Notes under the pieces: generated by a model
The model's database searches: none
Seen by the model: only the letters and a program-made list of their open reading frames with translations
Told to the model about the DNA's origin: nothing
Translations under genes and position numbers: made by a program
Shown: one piece after another, positions 6,495 through 13,005 of the stretch
How positions within the stretch are numbered: position 1 is the stretch's first letter
Layout of the letters: each line of letters opens with the position of its first letter
DNA from: an uncultured Actinomycetes bacterium
Lineage (GTDB): Bacteria; Actinomycetota; Actinomycetes; Nanopelagicales; Nanopelagicaceae
Assembly (NCBI GenBank): GCA_903820565.1
Contig: CAIJHZ010000166.1
Coordinates: forward strand, 1 to 13,230
DNA length: 13,230 nucleotides
Reading direction: 5' to 3'

Positions 6495-6971
6495 TTATTC
6501 TCCAATTTTAAATGTAGCGAAGAGAGAAGAGTTAGGGTGATAGCTCCAAGACACGCTAATTCCATCCCAGTTAGCATTTTGCAAGCCCATTAAGGAACTT
6601 GTACGCAACATTTGTTGATAAATAGTTGATGGTGCTTCAAGAGAAGTGAGGAGACATTCGACATCGCTGAAATCTGCACCGGTGTAATCTTCATCGCCCC
6701 GGCCATCAAATAACAATGTCTGGCCATCTTCGGCCATGGTGATTCCGCTGGAGTCTTCATAGCCACATGATGCAACTGCATCACTTATTCTTGAATCACT
6801 GCGGTTTCCAAGCACTACAAAAATAAGTCCCAGAACTACTACGAGTGAAAGGGCACCAACGCCAATTTTCATTAGAAGATCTTTCGAAATTGAAACATTT
6901 GTGTTTGGTTGAACTACAGCGCTTTCGCTTTCAGTCTCTTCTGCAAAATTTTCATCCATATTTTCGTTCAA
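6495..6971 (-). CDS. Single-pass membrane protein with extracytoplasmic domain
   Basis: A 158-residue protein with an acidic cytoplasmic N-terminus (1-32), one membrane helix (about 35-54) and an outer domain of about 100 residues. The outer domain holds two cysteines (69 and 106), probably a disulfide, and the pattern LFDGRGDEDYTGADFSDVEC...WDGISVSWSYHPNSSLFATF. From memory, similar D-G-x-G-x-E...D-V-x-C-L-L...W-x-Y-H-P strings occur in actinobacterial surface proteins of unknown function; I cannot verify this here. The start is uncertain. TTG at 6971 has GAAAGG upstream with a long spacing, while ATG at 6959 has no site. Transcription ends at the perfect hairpin at 6401-6438. Confidence 0.72.
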   Translation of the reverse strand: MNENMDENFAEETESESAVVQPNTNVSISKDLLMKIGVGALSLVVVLGLIFVVLGNRSDSRISDAVASCGYEDSSGITMAEDGQTLLFDGRGDEDYTGADFSDVECLLTSLEAPSTIYQQMLRTSSLMGLQNANWDGISVSWSYHPNSSLFATFKIGE

Positions 6972-7149
6972 TTTAATCGGTACCTTTCATCTCATAGTTA
7001 TTGTGATCACCAGAATGACCCTGTTAGGTAGCAGTGCCAGCTTCTAAGTGAATTCTAAACCTACTTTGAGGCGGATTCGCGTTTTACGCGGGGAAATTAC
7101 GGGCCTGATTGACTTCACCCTTAGCCGGTGCACAAAGTTCTGCACTTAT

Positions 7150-7215
7150 TTACTTTAGCGCAGCGCCATCTACTCCAAAGGTTGCTTGCCCAGCTGCATA
7201 ACCTTCGAAGAGGTT
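7150..7215 (-). other. Short protein-like tail downstream of heliorhodopsin, possible gene remnant
   Basis: In the 273-base stretch 6972-7244, which holds no full gene, one minus-strand frame reads NLFEGYAAGQATFGVDGAALK then a stop. It has a protein-like composition but is preceded directly by an in-frame TAG and lacks a start codon. It may be the C-terminal remnant of a deleted gene, or chance. Nothing else in the stretch is clear: a 5-bp CGCGT/ACGCG hairpin at 7078-7090 lacks a U-run. Confidence 0.2.
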
Positions 7216-7244
7216 CTATCCCTGTTATGACCAGACATCAGTCC

Positions 7245-8006
7245 TTACTGGATAAGAGTTGATGAAAATATCTGCCAGGCAAGTGCTGATTTAGCGACAA
7301 GCGACAGTGTTATGTATGTCTTTTCTCCGCGAAGATAATCAGACCACTTACCAACCTTTTTGTACTGTAGGTATTGCACAATTGCAAAGGTATTAAAGAG
7401 AACAAAGAGCGAAATCACGATTCCGTAGACAAATGCTGGAGCTTTCGTATCGCCAGGTCCTCCGATTGCAAGGACATAAAAGACAAGACCAACCCAAGGA
7501 ACAATTCCAGCGATACAGCCAAAAATAAATGGCAGCCATCCACCGTTTCCTGGGGTCTCGTACTTCTCCTGTAGCCAACCAAACAAAATCATGGATGCAT
7601 TAACACCAAAGATTGCAATGAGTGCTGAAACTTCTGCGATTCCGCAGATTTGCGCGATTAATACGATCATGACTGAAGAGCTAATTGAGTATTCAACCCA
7701 TCGGAAGTAATTTCGATTCTGGGCTAATCCATCGCTGTAGCGTCCAAAAAATTGTGGTGACGCAACCAAGAAGTGGAAGAAAGCAGATAAGCCAAGAAAT
7801 ATTGCAACTGCTAGACCAACTGGTGTCTCTAGCAATGTAATTGGTTCTGCAAAAGTACTACCTGGTGGGCCCGCCATGTAACGAGCAACGATAGGCAAAG
7901 AGAAATCATTAGCAAGTGCGATCACTGCGGCCATTTGGGCTAAATGGAAAAAGCCAGCGATCAAGTTGTAGCGGCGGATTGTGGATGTGTTAATTGGTTT
8001 GCTCAT
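7245..8006 (-). CDS. Heliorhodopsin
   Basis: A 253-residue seven-helix retinal protein, closely similar in sequence to actinobacterial heliorhodopsin 48C12. Numbered from the chosen start, Lys239 in SLVAKSALAWQIF is the retinal Schiff-base lysine and Glu105 in RWVEYSISSS is the counterion (Lys241 and Glu107 in 48C12). His21 (FFHLAQM), His78 (FFHFLV) and Ser235 of the known polar pocket are also kept. Heliorhodopsins sit inverted in the membrane with the N-terminus inside, have slow photocycles and do not pump ions; sensing or enzyme regulation is proposed. I chose ATG 8006 because it aligns with the 48C12 N-terminus (MAKP) and has TACCCT exactly six bases upstream. ATG 8033, with a weak AAGG site, would add nine residues. 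The S51 gene ends 38 bp upstream on the same strand, and no retinal-synthesis gene is nearby. Confidence 0.97.
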   Translation of the reverse strand: MSKPINTSTIRRYNLIAGFFHLAQMAAVIALANDFSLPIVARYMAGPPGSTFAEPITLLETPVGLAVAIFLGLSAFFHFLVASPQFFGRYSDGLAQNRNYFRWVEYSISSSVMIVLIAQICGIAEVSALIAIFGVNASMILFGWLQEKYETPGNGGWLPFIFGCIAGIVPWVGLVFYVLAIGGPGDTKAPAFVYGIVISLFVLFNTFAIVQYLQYKKVGKWSDYLRGEKTYITLSLVAKSALAWQIFSSTLIQ

Positions 8007-8012
8007 GGATAA

Positions 8013-8018
8013 AGGGTA
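8013..8018 (-). promoter_or_regulatory. Possible leaderless -10 element (TACCCT) of heliorhodopsin
   Basis: Read on the minus strand, TACCCT lies exactly six bases before ATG 8006. It is a poorer hexamer than the others in this window, but the spacing is identical. If active, heliorhodopsin can be transcribed on its own as well as by read-through from the S51 gene. Confidence 0.4.
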
Positions 8019-8044
8019 AGTCACAAAGAGCATTTATCCTTGAA

Positions 8045-8770
8045 TTAGCCCTTTGAGAAGGTAATTATTTCGCCATCACACAACTGTTGATCGGGCATAC
8101 CTTTCAAAACATGGACCTTAGCCTCGCCCACCACAACCCAGTGGTCATCCCCGCTGCGCTTAACAATGGCGGTTAGCTCATCAACACCAATCAGAATTGA
8201 ATCATCTGGAACATGCAGCAGTACTTTGGCCGCACTTTCTGGGATCCACTTGAAGAACTTATTGAAATGCGGAATAACGCGGATTTCTGGAAGCAGATTG
8301 AGACCTGCCGTCGGTGCTTTTTTAAGTAAGCGAAAGTTTGGAATATGCGAACTTAGAACCATCGCACCTGCGCTACATCCAGCAAGGGTTGCTCCGGTTC
8401 GCCAGTTTTCTTCAATCGCATCCCATAGCAGTGTTCCCATTAGTGTTTCGGCAAGGTAATGCGGATCTCCCCCAGACATATACATCAGAGCTGAATCTTT
8501 TATCAGCGCTACATAGTCGGGGTTATTGGCATCCTCACGATTGAAGATCGGCAAGAAAATAGAATCAACACCTAATCGATCTGCTTGAGCTTTGCCTAAT
8601 TCTTTCCAGTAATCGAGGCGATCTGCAGATTCTTTGCCGGCAGCCGTTGGGATTTGCACATAGATGGCTCTTTTACCGTTTTTAATTCCATCAGCTAACA
8701 AACTCTTTTCAAACTGCGCCATCGCAGGCAGGTACTCGCCAGATCCAACTAGAGCTAGCGATCCATTCAT
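8045..8770 (-). CDS. S51 family peptidase E / cyanophycinase-like protein
   Basis: A 241-residue soluble protein of the S51 clan, which has a class I glutamine-amidotransferase-like fold with a serine in place of the cysteine. The nucleophile elbow is GCSAGAM with Ser133. His168 (IPHF) and Glu198 (GVDELTA) complete the expected Ser-His-Glu triad, and YMSGGDPHYL (97-106) matches the conserved G-G-x-x-x-x-L segment. Known members cleave aspartyl dipeptides (peptidase E) or cyanophycin; the substrate here cannot be told. There is no Shine-Dalgarno sequence, but TAGACT stands six bases before the ATG, indicating a leaderless transcript. It lies directly upstream of heliorhodopsin on the same strand, so it could be a functional partner or just a neighbour. 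Confidence 0.88.
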   Translation of the reverse strand: MNGSLALVGSGEYLPAMAQFEKSLLADGIKNGKRAIYVQIPTAAGKESADRLDYWKELGKAQADRLGVDSIFLPIFNREDANNPDYVALIKDSALMYMSGGDPHYLAETLMGTLLWDAIEENWRTGATLAGCSAGAMVLSSHIPNFRLLKKAPTAGLNLLPEIRVIPHFNKFFKWIPESAAKVLLHVPDDSILIGVDELTAIVKRSGDDHWVVVGEAKVHVLKGMPDQQLCDGEIITFSKG

Positions 8771-8776
8771 GGGGGC

Positions 8777-8782
8777 AGTCTA
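8777..8782 (-). promoter_or_regulatory. Leaderless -10 element (TAGACT) of the S51 gene
   Basis: TAGACT on the minus strand ends six bases before ATG 8770 with only GCCCCC between, and no ribosome site is present. The promoter lies just past the terminator of the upstream gene, so S51 and heliorhodopsin form their own transcription unit. Confidence 0.6.
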
Positions 8783-8797
8783 GGCTCAGTTGGAATG

Positions 8798-8825
8798 AAA
8801 AAAGCTGGGGTTTACACCCCAGCTT
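8798..8825 (-). terminator. Rho-independent terminator of the DUF4345-like gene
   Basis: Arms AAGCTGGGGT (8802-8811) and ACCCCAGCTT (8816-8825) pair perfectly around a four-base loop. On the minus strand the GC-rich stem is followed by a run of U. It ends the transcript of the gene at 8843-9211, before the S51 promoter. Confidence 0.88.
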
Positions 8826-8842
8826 CTCTCATTGAAGAGTAT

Positions 8843-9211
8843 TTATTTTTTCTTTAGCGCAGCCCAAGTAAGAGGGATGAAGAGTGCTTGGAGGATTATT
8901 CCTCCTGTGGTGGTGGAATTTGGTGCCCCATCAACAACATAGCTAAGAACTTGGCCGATAGTCCAACCAGTAAATGTTAGTAAAAGGAAGATTAGAGCTG
9001 GCTCTTGATACTTCTTGTTGGATAGTGAGTAGAGAGCAAAGAGTGCCAAAAGTATTTCAGCACCTGTGAAGGCACGTAGGTTAGACAAGATAATGATGCT
9101 CATGTTGTCTTCGCCAAATGCTGTTTCAGGGACTAGCAATCCAGCACCGGCGGTAAATGTGCCGACTATTCCCATAAAGCCAAGTACGAAAGTGCGGAGA
9201 TTTAGTTTCAT
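8843..9211 (-). CDS. Four-helix membrane protein, DUF4345-like
   Basis: A 122-residue hydrophobic protein with four predicted membrane helices (about residues 6-27, 48-66, 71-90 and 101-118). The layout matches DUF4345-type proteins: an N-terminal LGFMGIVGTFTAGAGLLVP, then NLRAFTGAEILLALFALYSL with a conserved-looking R-x-x-x-G/A-x-E, then GWTIGQVLSYVVDG, and a lysine C-terminus. The function of that family is unknown and the assignment is from pattern memory. The ATG at 9211 has only a weak upstream GGA. It is transcribed toward S51 and heliorhodopsin but is cut off from them by a strong terminator, so it is a separate unit. Confidence 0.75.
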   Translation of the reverse strand: MKLNLRTFVLGFMGIVGTFTAGAGLLVPETAFGEDNMSIIILSNLRAFTGAEILLALFALYSLSNKKYQEPALIFLLLTFTGWTIGQVLSYVVDGAPNSTTTGGIILQALFIPLTWAALKKK

Positions 9212-9271
9212 CTGGAAGACATTCCATTCTGAGTTGGTTGGTTATACCTCAGAACGAAATTGTTCAGGGAA

Positions 9272-9289
9272 ATTTCAAGCATTTCAAGC
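9272..9289. repeat. Tandem 9-bp repeat
   Basis: ATTTCAAGC occurs twice, back to back, in the 124-base gap between the CBS gene and the DUF4345-like gene. It lies upstream of the latter's start and could be a protein-binding site or replication slippage; nothing more can be said. Confidence 0.4.
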
Positions 9290-9335
9290 AACGCGCCAGG
9301 TATTTGGGCGGTTTCATGAAGAATTCATGTACTGG

Positions 9336-9767
9336 CTATCCGGCGGTACTCACATAATCTTTTAGTGCTTGGCGCTCAGAATCAATCTCACTGACGTAGT
9401 TTTTGACCACATCACCAATAGAAACAATTGAAAGTAGTTGGTCAGCGGCATCCACGACCGGAACGTGTCGAATACGTAGTTCAGTCATCATCAACATTAG
9501 TTCTGCAATGGTTGAATCAGCGGTACAGGTGTGAACATCAACTGTCATGATGTCGCGGACATGCATGCCAACTAGCTGGTCTAATTTGCCAGGCATAGCG
9601 CGCACGACATCTCGCTCAGAGACGATTCCATCAATTTTCTTTCCGTCTCCAGAAACTACTAGTGCGCCAACATGGTGAGTGTTGAGGGCATTGACTAAAT
9701 CATGAACGCTTGCACTTGCCGAAATCGTTTCGACTTTCTTGCCTGCAATTATCGTGCTTACTTTCAT
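9336..9767 (-). CDS. Two-CBS-domain protein
   Basis: A 143-residue soluble protein made of a tandem pair of CBS domains, which together form a Bateman module that usually binds adenosine nucleotides and acts as an energy sensor. The first repeat ends in DGIVSERDVVRAMP (about 45-60), and the second contains VRDIMTVDVHTC, RIRHVPVVDAADQLLSIVSIGDVV. There is no fused enzyme or channel domain, so it must act on another protein. I chose the ATG at 9767, preceded by GGGGAG, over one ten codons upstream at 9797. It lies 73 bp after the UbiA gene on the same strand, with no terminator visible between, so the two may share a transcript. Confidence 0.9.
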   Translation of the reverse strand: MKVSTIIAGKKVETISASASVHDLVNALNTHHVGALVVSGDGKKIDGIVSERDVVRAMPGKLDQLVGMHVRDIMTVDVHTCTADSTIAELMLMMTELRIRHVPVVDAADQLLSIVSIGDVVKNYVSEIDSERQALKDYVSTAG

Positions 9768-9840
9768 TGTCTCCCCCTGTGCTGGTAGGTGAAGCAATAG
9801 TGCGCTTTTGAAAGGTGGAAATCAATAGGTGCGAAGTTAA

Positions 9841-10485
9841 TTACTTCAATAGGACCAGGATGGCAACAGAAATGAGCGCTACCGCGGTGATGATCGACTT
9901 CTTGGTGCCCAGACGTTGAGGCAGGCCCTGAATGCCACTTACTTGATCTTGTTCCATATCTTTGATGACATTAATGAAGTGCGCTGCCATTCCTAGCAAC
10001 GCTCCCCCACACCACATCCACACCGGAGGTGTTACATCCTTTGATAGTGCAACAGATGATGGAAGTGCTGCAAAGGCGATTGCATATGGAAGCGGGGAAA
10101 GAATAGAAAACTTAAAATGAAAGTTATACCCAACGCCACATGCGATACCGAGCATATAGACAAGGCCACCTTTGATCCCAAGTGGCCCTAATAGGTTTGC
10201 AATAAATGAAAATGGAACCATGAAGCGCAACCACTTCATTAAGTATTGCGGTGTGATTAAACCTGAAACAAGCGGTTTGTTGGTGCGATCATGTGCCAGG
10301 TCATCTTTGTAGTCATATAGGTCATTGCTCCAACCAACCACTAACTGGCCAGTTGCTACGGTAAATGCAATGACATAAGCAGGGCCTTCCCACCAGTAAT
10401 AATTACCAAAGCCCCATGCGATAGTCGTGACAATAAGAGTTGGCCCAAAGTGGCACGCTTGTCGAAGCCCATTGAATTTACTCAT
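9841..10485 (-). CDS. UbiA family prenyltransferase, short form
   Basis: A 214-residue integral membrane prenyltransferase of the UbiA superfamily, which moves a polyprenyl group from its diphosphate to an aromatic or other acceptor. Both Asp-rich motifs are present: NDLYDYKDD (Asn54, Asp55, Asp58, Asp62; the NDxxDxxxD motif, Mg-diphosphate binding) and KDMEQD (Asp176, Asp180; the DxxxD motif). It is shorter than the usual 280-300 residues, mainly at the C-terminus, where it has fewer helices. The acceptor cannot be told; menaquinone, chlorophyll-type and carotenoid-elongating members share these motifs. There is no Shine-Dalgarno, but TAGAGT lies six bases before the ATG. It is divergent from trhO across 81 bp. 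Confidence 0.87.
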   Translation of the reverse strand: MSKFNGLRQACHFGPTLIVTTIAWGFGNYYWWEGPAYVIAFTVATGQLVVGWSNDLYDYKDDLAHDRTNKPLVSGLITPQYLMKWLRFMVPFSFIANLLGPLGIKGGLVYMLGIACGVGYNFHFKFSILSPLPYAIAFAALPSSVALSKDVTPPVWMWCGGALLGMAAHFINVIKDMEQDQVSGIQGLPQRLGTKKSIITAVALISVAILVLLK

Positions 10486-10491
10486 GTGTGC

Positions 10492-10497
10492 ACTCTA
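10492..10497 (-). promoter_or_regulatory. Leaderless -10 element (TAGAGT) of the UbiA gene
   Basis: TAGAGT on the minus strand lies six bases (GCACAC) before ATG 10485. There is no ribosome site. It shares an 81-bp divergent intergenic region with the trhO promoter. Confidence 0.6.
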
Positions 10498-10554
10498 TAA
10501 GTAATTCCATGGCTGCATTTTAAGCGCACTTTTCGCAATACAGGTAAGGGCAGT

Positions 10555-10560
10555 TAGAAT
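10555..10560 (+). promoter_or_regulatory. Leaderless -10 element (TAGAAT) of trhO
   Basis: TAGAAT, close to the consensus TATAAT, lies six bases (TACCAC) before ATG 10567, with no ribosome site in between. Transcription would begin at the start codon. Confidence 0.65.
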
Positions 10561-10566
10561 TACCAC

Positions 10567-11475
10567 ATGGATCTAGACAAAGTAATTCTGTTTTATGGCT
10601 TTACGCCGATCACAGATACTGCTGCTGTAAAGCTGTGGCAGAAGAGTTTGTGCGAATCCCATGGAATTAAAGGTCGCATCATTGTTTCTCCCCACGGTAT
10701 TAACGGAACGTTGGGTGGCAAAATGGAAGATCTTAAGAAGTATGTGAAAGCAACCAAGGCTTATCCAGGGTTTAAGAAGATAGATTTCAAGTGGTCTGAT
10801 GGTTCAGGGCAAGATTTTCCAAAGCTTAAGATCAAAATTCGTTCAGAACTTGTTGCCTTTGGTAATCCGGATGAGATTAAAGTCGATGAAAACGGTGTTA
10901 TTGGCGGCGGAGTGCATTTGCGCCCAGAAGAAGTGAACAAGCTTGTTGCAGAACGTGGCGATGATGTCTTCTTCTTTGACGGCCGTAACGCATTTGAAGC
11001 AAAAGTCGGAAAATTCAAAGATGCTGTTGTGCCAGATGTGGAAACAACACATGACTTTGTCGCAGAAATTGAAAGCGGCAAGTATGACCACATGAAAGAA
11101 AAGCCAATTGTCACCTACTGCACCGGCGGTATTCGTTGTGAGATCTTGTCTGTTGTAATGAAAAACCGTGGCTTCAAAGAGGTTTATCAAATCAAAGGTG
11201 GCATTGTCCGCTATGGAAACAAGTTTGGTGATGACGGACTGTGGGAAGGCTCGCTATATACCTTTGATGATCGCCTGACAATTGACTTTAGTGATCACAC
11301 AAAATTGATTGGCGAATGCGCAGAATGTGGAAGTAAAACTAAGCAGTTTAGAAACTGCCAGAAGGCCGAGTGCCATCAACTAGTTTTACTGTGCGATCCT
11401 TGTTATGAGACGCACACAGAGCGTGTCTGTAACCATGAGCGGGAAGTCAAACGGAACCGCGAACTAATCGGTTAG
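10567..11475 (+). CDS. trhO: tRNA uridine(34) hydroxylase, rhodanese-like (TrhO/YceA)
   Basis: A 302-residue protein of the TrhO (YceA) family, which in E. coli and relatives forms 5-hydroxyuridine at position 34 of tRNA using oxygen. Domain order is standard. An N-terminal ferredoxin-like domain (1-95) contains GIKGRIIVSPHGINGTLGG. A central rhodanese domain (about 120-225) has the active-site loop YCTGGIRCE with Cys185 as the expected catalytic cysteine and Cys191 nearby. A C-terminal cysteine-rich domain (Cys251, 254, 264, 269, 276, 279 and 288) probably binds metal. Length is normal for the family. The start has no Shine-Dalgarno but has TAGAAT six bases upstream. Its stop overlaps the stop of the convergent gene at 11472 by 4 bp. 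Confidence 0.95.
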   Translation: MDLDKVILFYGFTPITDTAAVKLWQKSLCESHGIKGRIIVSPHGINGTLGGKMEDLKKYVKATKAYPGFKKIDFKWSDGSGQDFPKLKIKIRSELVAFGNPDEIKVDENGVIGGGVHLRPEEVNKLVAERGDDVFFFDGRNAFEAKVGKFKDAVVPDVETTHDFVAEIESGKYDHMKEKPIVTYCTGGIRCEILSVVMKNRGFKEVYQIKGGIVRYGNKFGDDGLWEGSLYTFDDRLTIDFSDHTKLIGECAECGSKTKQFRNCQKAECHQLVLLCDPCYETHTERVCNHEREVKRNRELIG

Positions 11476-11849
11476 TTATTGATCTTACGTGCAGTCTTCC
11501 AGTGATATAGGTACAGCGGACCAGCAATTGCAATTGTTGTAAATGTAGTGAAAATGCTTTTGAATGCACGCACCTGATTGTCATGCTCTTGCTGGGCTAG
11601 CAATGCAGCTGATGGGGCATTTTCAGGCTTCGCATAGATGTCTATGTATGCAGGATCAGGAAAAACAGCGTTCATAATCGAATTAATTAAAGAGACAGTA
11701 GAAAACAAGACGACAAGTAGAGTTATTAAACAAACCGCATAGACATACAGCGAACGCCAATCCACACGATCATGGCGAACTTCAACTACTGGTGCCGCTG
11801 CACGCTTTATCGGAGCCTTTCGTGCAACCGCCTTTTTTGCTGTGGCCAT
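11472..11849 (-). CDS. Small two-helix membrane protein with Ala/Lys-rich N-terminus
   Basis: A 125-residue protein I do not recognise. The N-terminus (MATAKKAVARKAPIKRAAAP) is an Ala/Lys/Arg-rich tail like those of actinobacterial histone-like proteins. It is followed by two hydrophobic helices (about residues 36-60 and 95-118), with a 35-residue loop between. The two-helix layout recalls small membrane proteins annotated as DUF5671, but I am not sure. The frame extends upstream to 11990, through the nagA promoter and into nagA. I chose the ATG at 11849 because GAAGGAG lies seven bases before it. It is divergent from nagA and convergent with trhO, with overlapping stop codons. Confidence 0.7.
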   Translation of the reverse strand: MATAKKAVARKAPIKRAAAPVVEVRHDRVDWRSLYVYAVCLITLLVVLFSTVSLINSIMNAVFPDPAYIDIYAKPENAPSAALLAQQEHDNQVRAFKSIFTTFTTIAIAGPLYLYHWKTARKINN

Positions 11850-11898
11850 CGTTGTCTCCTTCGATTGGAATGCCCTTATCTTCCCACAACCATTGAAG

Positions 11899-11904
11899 TA
11901 GACT
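11899..11904 (+). promoter_or_regulatory. Leaderless -10 element (TAGACT) of nagA
   Basis: TAGACT lies six bases (GGGGAT) before the GTG start at 11911. The same hexamer and spacing occur at the S51 gene, so this supports the GTG as the true start. Confidence 0.6.
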
Positions 11905-11910
11905 GGGGAT

Positions 11911-13005
11911 GTGATCATCCAATCTCCCTCTGCAGTTATTGATGGTGTGCTGGTTGGCGATACATGGATTGAAGTATCTGAAGATCTCATCCGTTCAATA
12001 AATGGTGGCGTTCATCCCGCGCCTGATCAGATTATCGATGGAACTTTGATACCTGGTTTTGTAGATATTCATTGCCATGGTGGAGGCGGTAAGTACTTTT
12101 CTGCCTTAACTCCTGGAGAAATACATTCTGTAATAGAAACTCATCGAGGACATGGCACTACATCCCTCGTTGCATCTTTAGTCAGTGAGCCAGTCGATGT
12201 TCTAAAAAGTCAGATCCAACGGTTAAAGCCCTTTGTGGAGTCTGGACAAATCGCTGGTATTCACTTAGAAGGCCCCTACCTGTCTCATGCTCGATGTGGT
12301 GCACACGATCCACAACTGCTGGTAAATCCTGACCTCTCCGAGATAAAGGAACTTCTGGAGACGGCTGATGGTGCTATCGCCATGATCACGATCGCCCCTG
12401 AATTACCCGGTGCAATAGCTGCCATTACTCATTTAACTGCAGCAGGTGTAACAGTGGCACTTGGTCACACAGATGGTGGTTTCAAAGAGGCGGCAGCAGG
12501 AACAAATGCAGGAGCCACGGTCATTACGCACTTTATGAACGCTATGGACAAAGGATTAAATGACACATCTTTTGCATCATTTGTAATTGCCGATGAACGC
12601 TTAACGGTCGAGCTAATTCTAGATGGCCACCATGTTCCCTTTAAGACAGCCAAAGAAATATATGCCGCAGTTGGAAACCGATTAATCTTTGTTACAGATG
12701 CGATGGCAGCAGCAGGTGCAAATGATGGAAATTACACAATCGGTGCACTGCCAGTGATTGTTAAAGATGGCGTTGCGCGGCTCGCATCCAATGGATCTCT
12801 AGCCGGTAGTACCTTGACGATGGATACGGTTTTTCTAAATGCGATTGATGAATTAGGTCTTTCGATCACTGAAGCTGTCGCTGCGACCTCGACCCGTGCG
12901 GCACAGCGAATCGGTTTGAGTGACCGTGGAGAAATTGCAGTTGGCTATAGGTCTGACTTACTGAGTTACAACGCCGACGATAATTCCATCACGTTGATTA
13001 ATTAG
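11911..13005 (+). CDS. nagA: N-acetylglucosamine-6-phosphate deacetylase
   Basis: A 364-residue amidohydrolase that removes acetate from N-acetylglucosamine-6-phosphate, giving glucosamine-6-phosphate in amino-sugar use or cell-wall recycling. The TIM-barrel metal and active-site residues are all present: His54 and His56 in GFVDIHCHGGGG, Glu120 in GIHLEGPYL, His186 in ALGHTDG, His207 in THFMNAM (most relatives have HLFNAM), His240/241 in ILDGHH and Asp263 in FVTDAM. Length is close to the family's 380. The start is GTG with no ribosome site, but TAGACT stands six bases before it. The gene is divergent from a small membrane protein and overlaps the convergent SIS gene by 8 bp; that neighbour fits the same pathway. 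Confidence 0.95.
   Translation: MIIQSPSAVIDGVLVGDTWIEVSEDLIRSINGGVHPAPDQIIDGTLIPGFVDIHCHGGGGKYFSALTPGEIHSVIETHRGHGTTSLVASLVSEPVDVLKSQIQRLKPFVESGQIAGIHLEGPYLSHARCGAHDPQLLVNPDLSEIKELLETADGAIAMITIAPELPGAIAAITHLTAAGVTVALGHTDGGFKEAAAGTNAGATVITHFMNAMDKGLNDTSFASFVIADERLTVELILDGHHVPFKTAKEIYAAVGNRLIFVTDAMAAAGANDGNYTIGALPVIVKDGVARLASNGSLAGSTLTMDTVFLNAIDELGLSITEAVAATSTRAAQRIGLSDRGEIAVGYRSDLLSYNADDNSITLIN

Noticed and set aside
7078..7090. CGCGT-TTT-ACGCG hairpin downstream of heliorhodopsin as its terminator
   Set aside because: The stem is only five pairs and is not followed by a U-run on the minus strand; it lies about 155 bases past the stop codon.
6972..7244. tRNA or small structured RNA in the gap downstream of heliorhodopsin
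   Set aside because: I looked for a cloverleaf and a CCA end on both strands and found no consistent acceptor stem or T-loop.
10761..11190. Minus-strand frames of 115 and 117 residues inside trhO
   Set aside because: They lie antisense to a strongly supported full-length gene, show shadow composition (Ser/Pro-rich or Asn/Phe-rich) and have no ribosome site or family pattern.
11850..11990. N-terminal extension of the small membrane gene up to 11990
   Set aside because: It would run through the nagA promoter and into nagA. A strong GAAGGAG site marks 11849 as the start, and the extra residues have no recognisable pattern.
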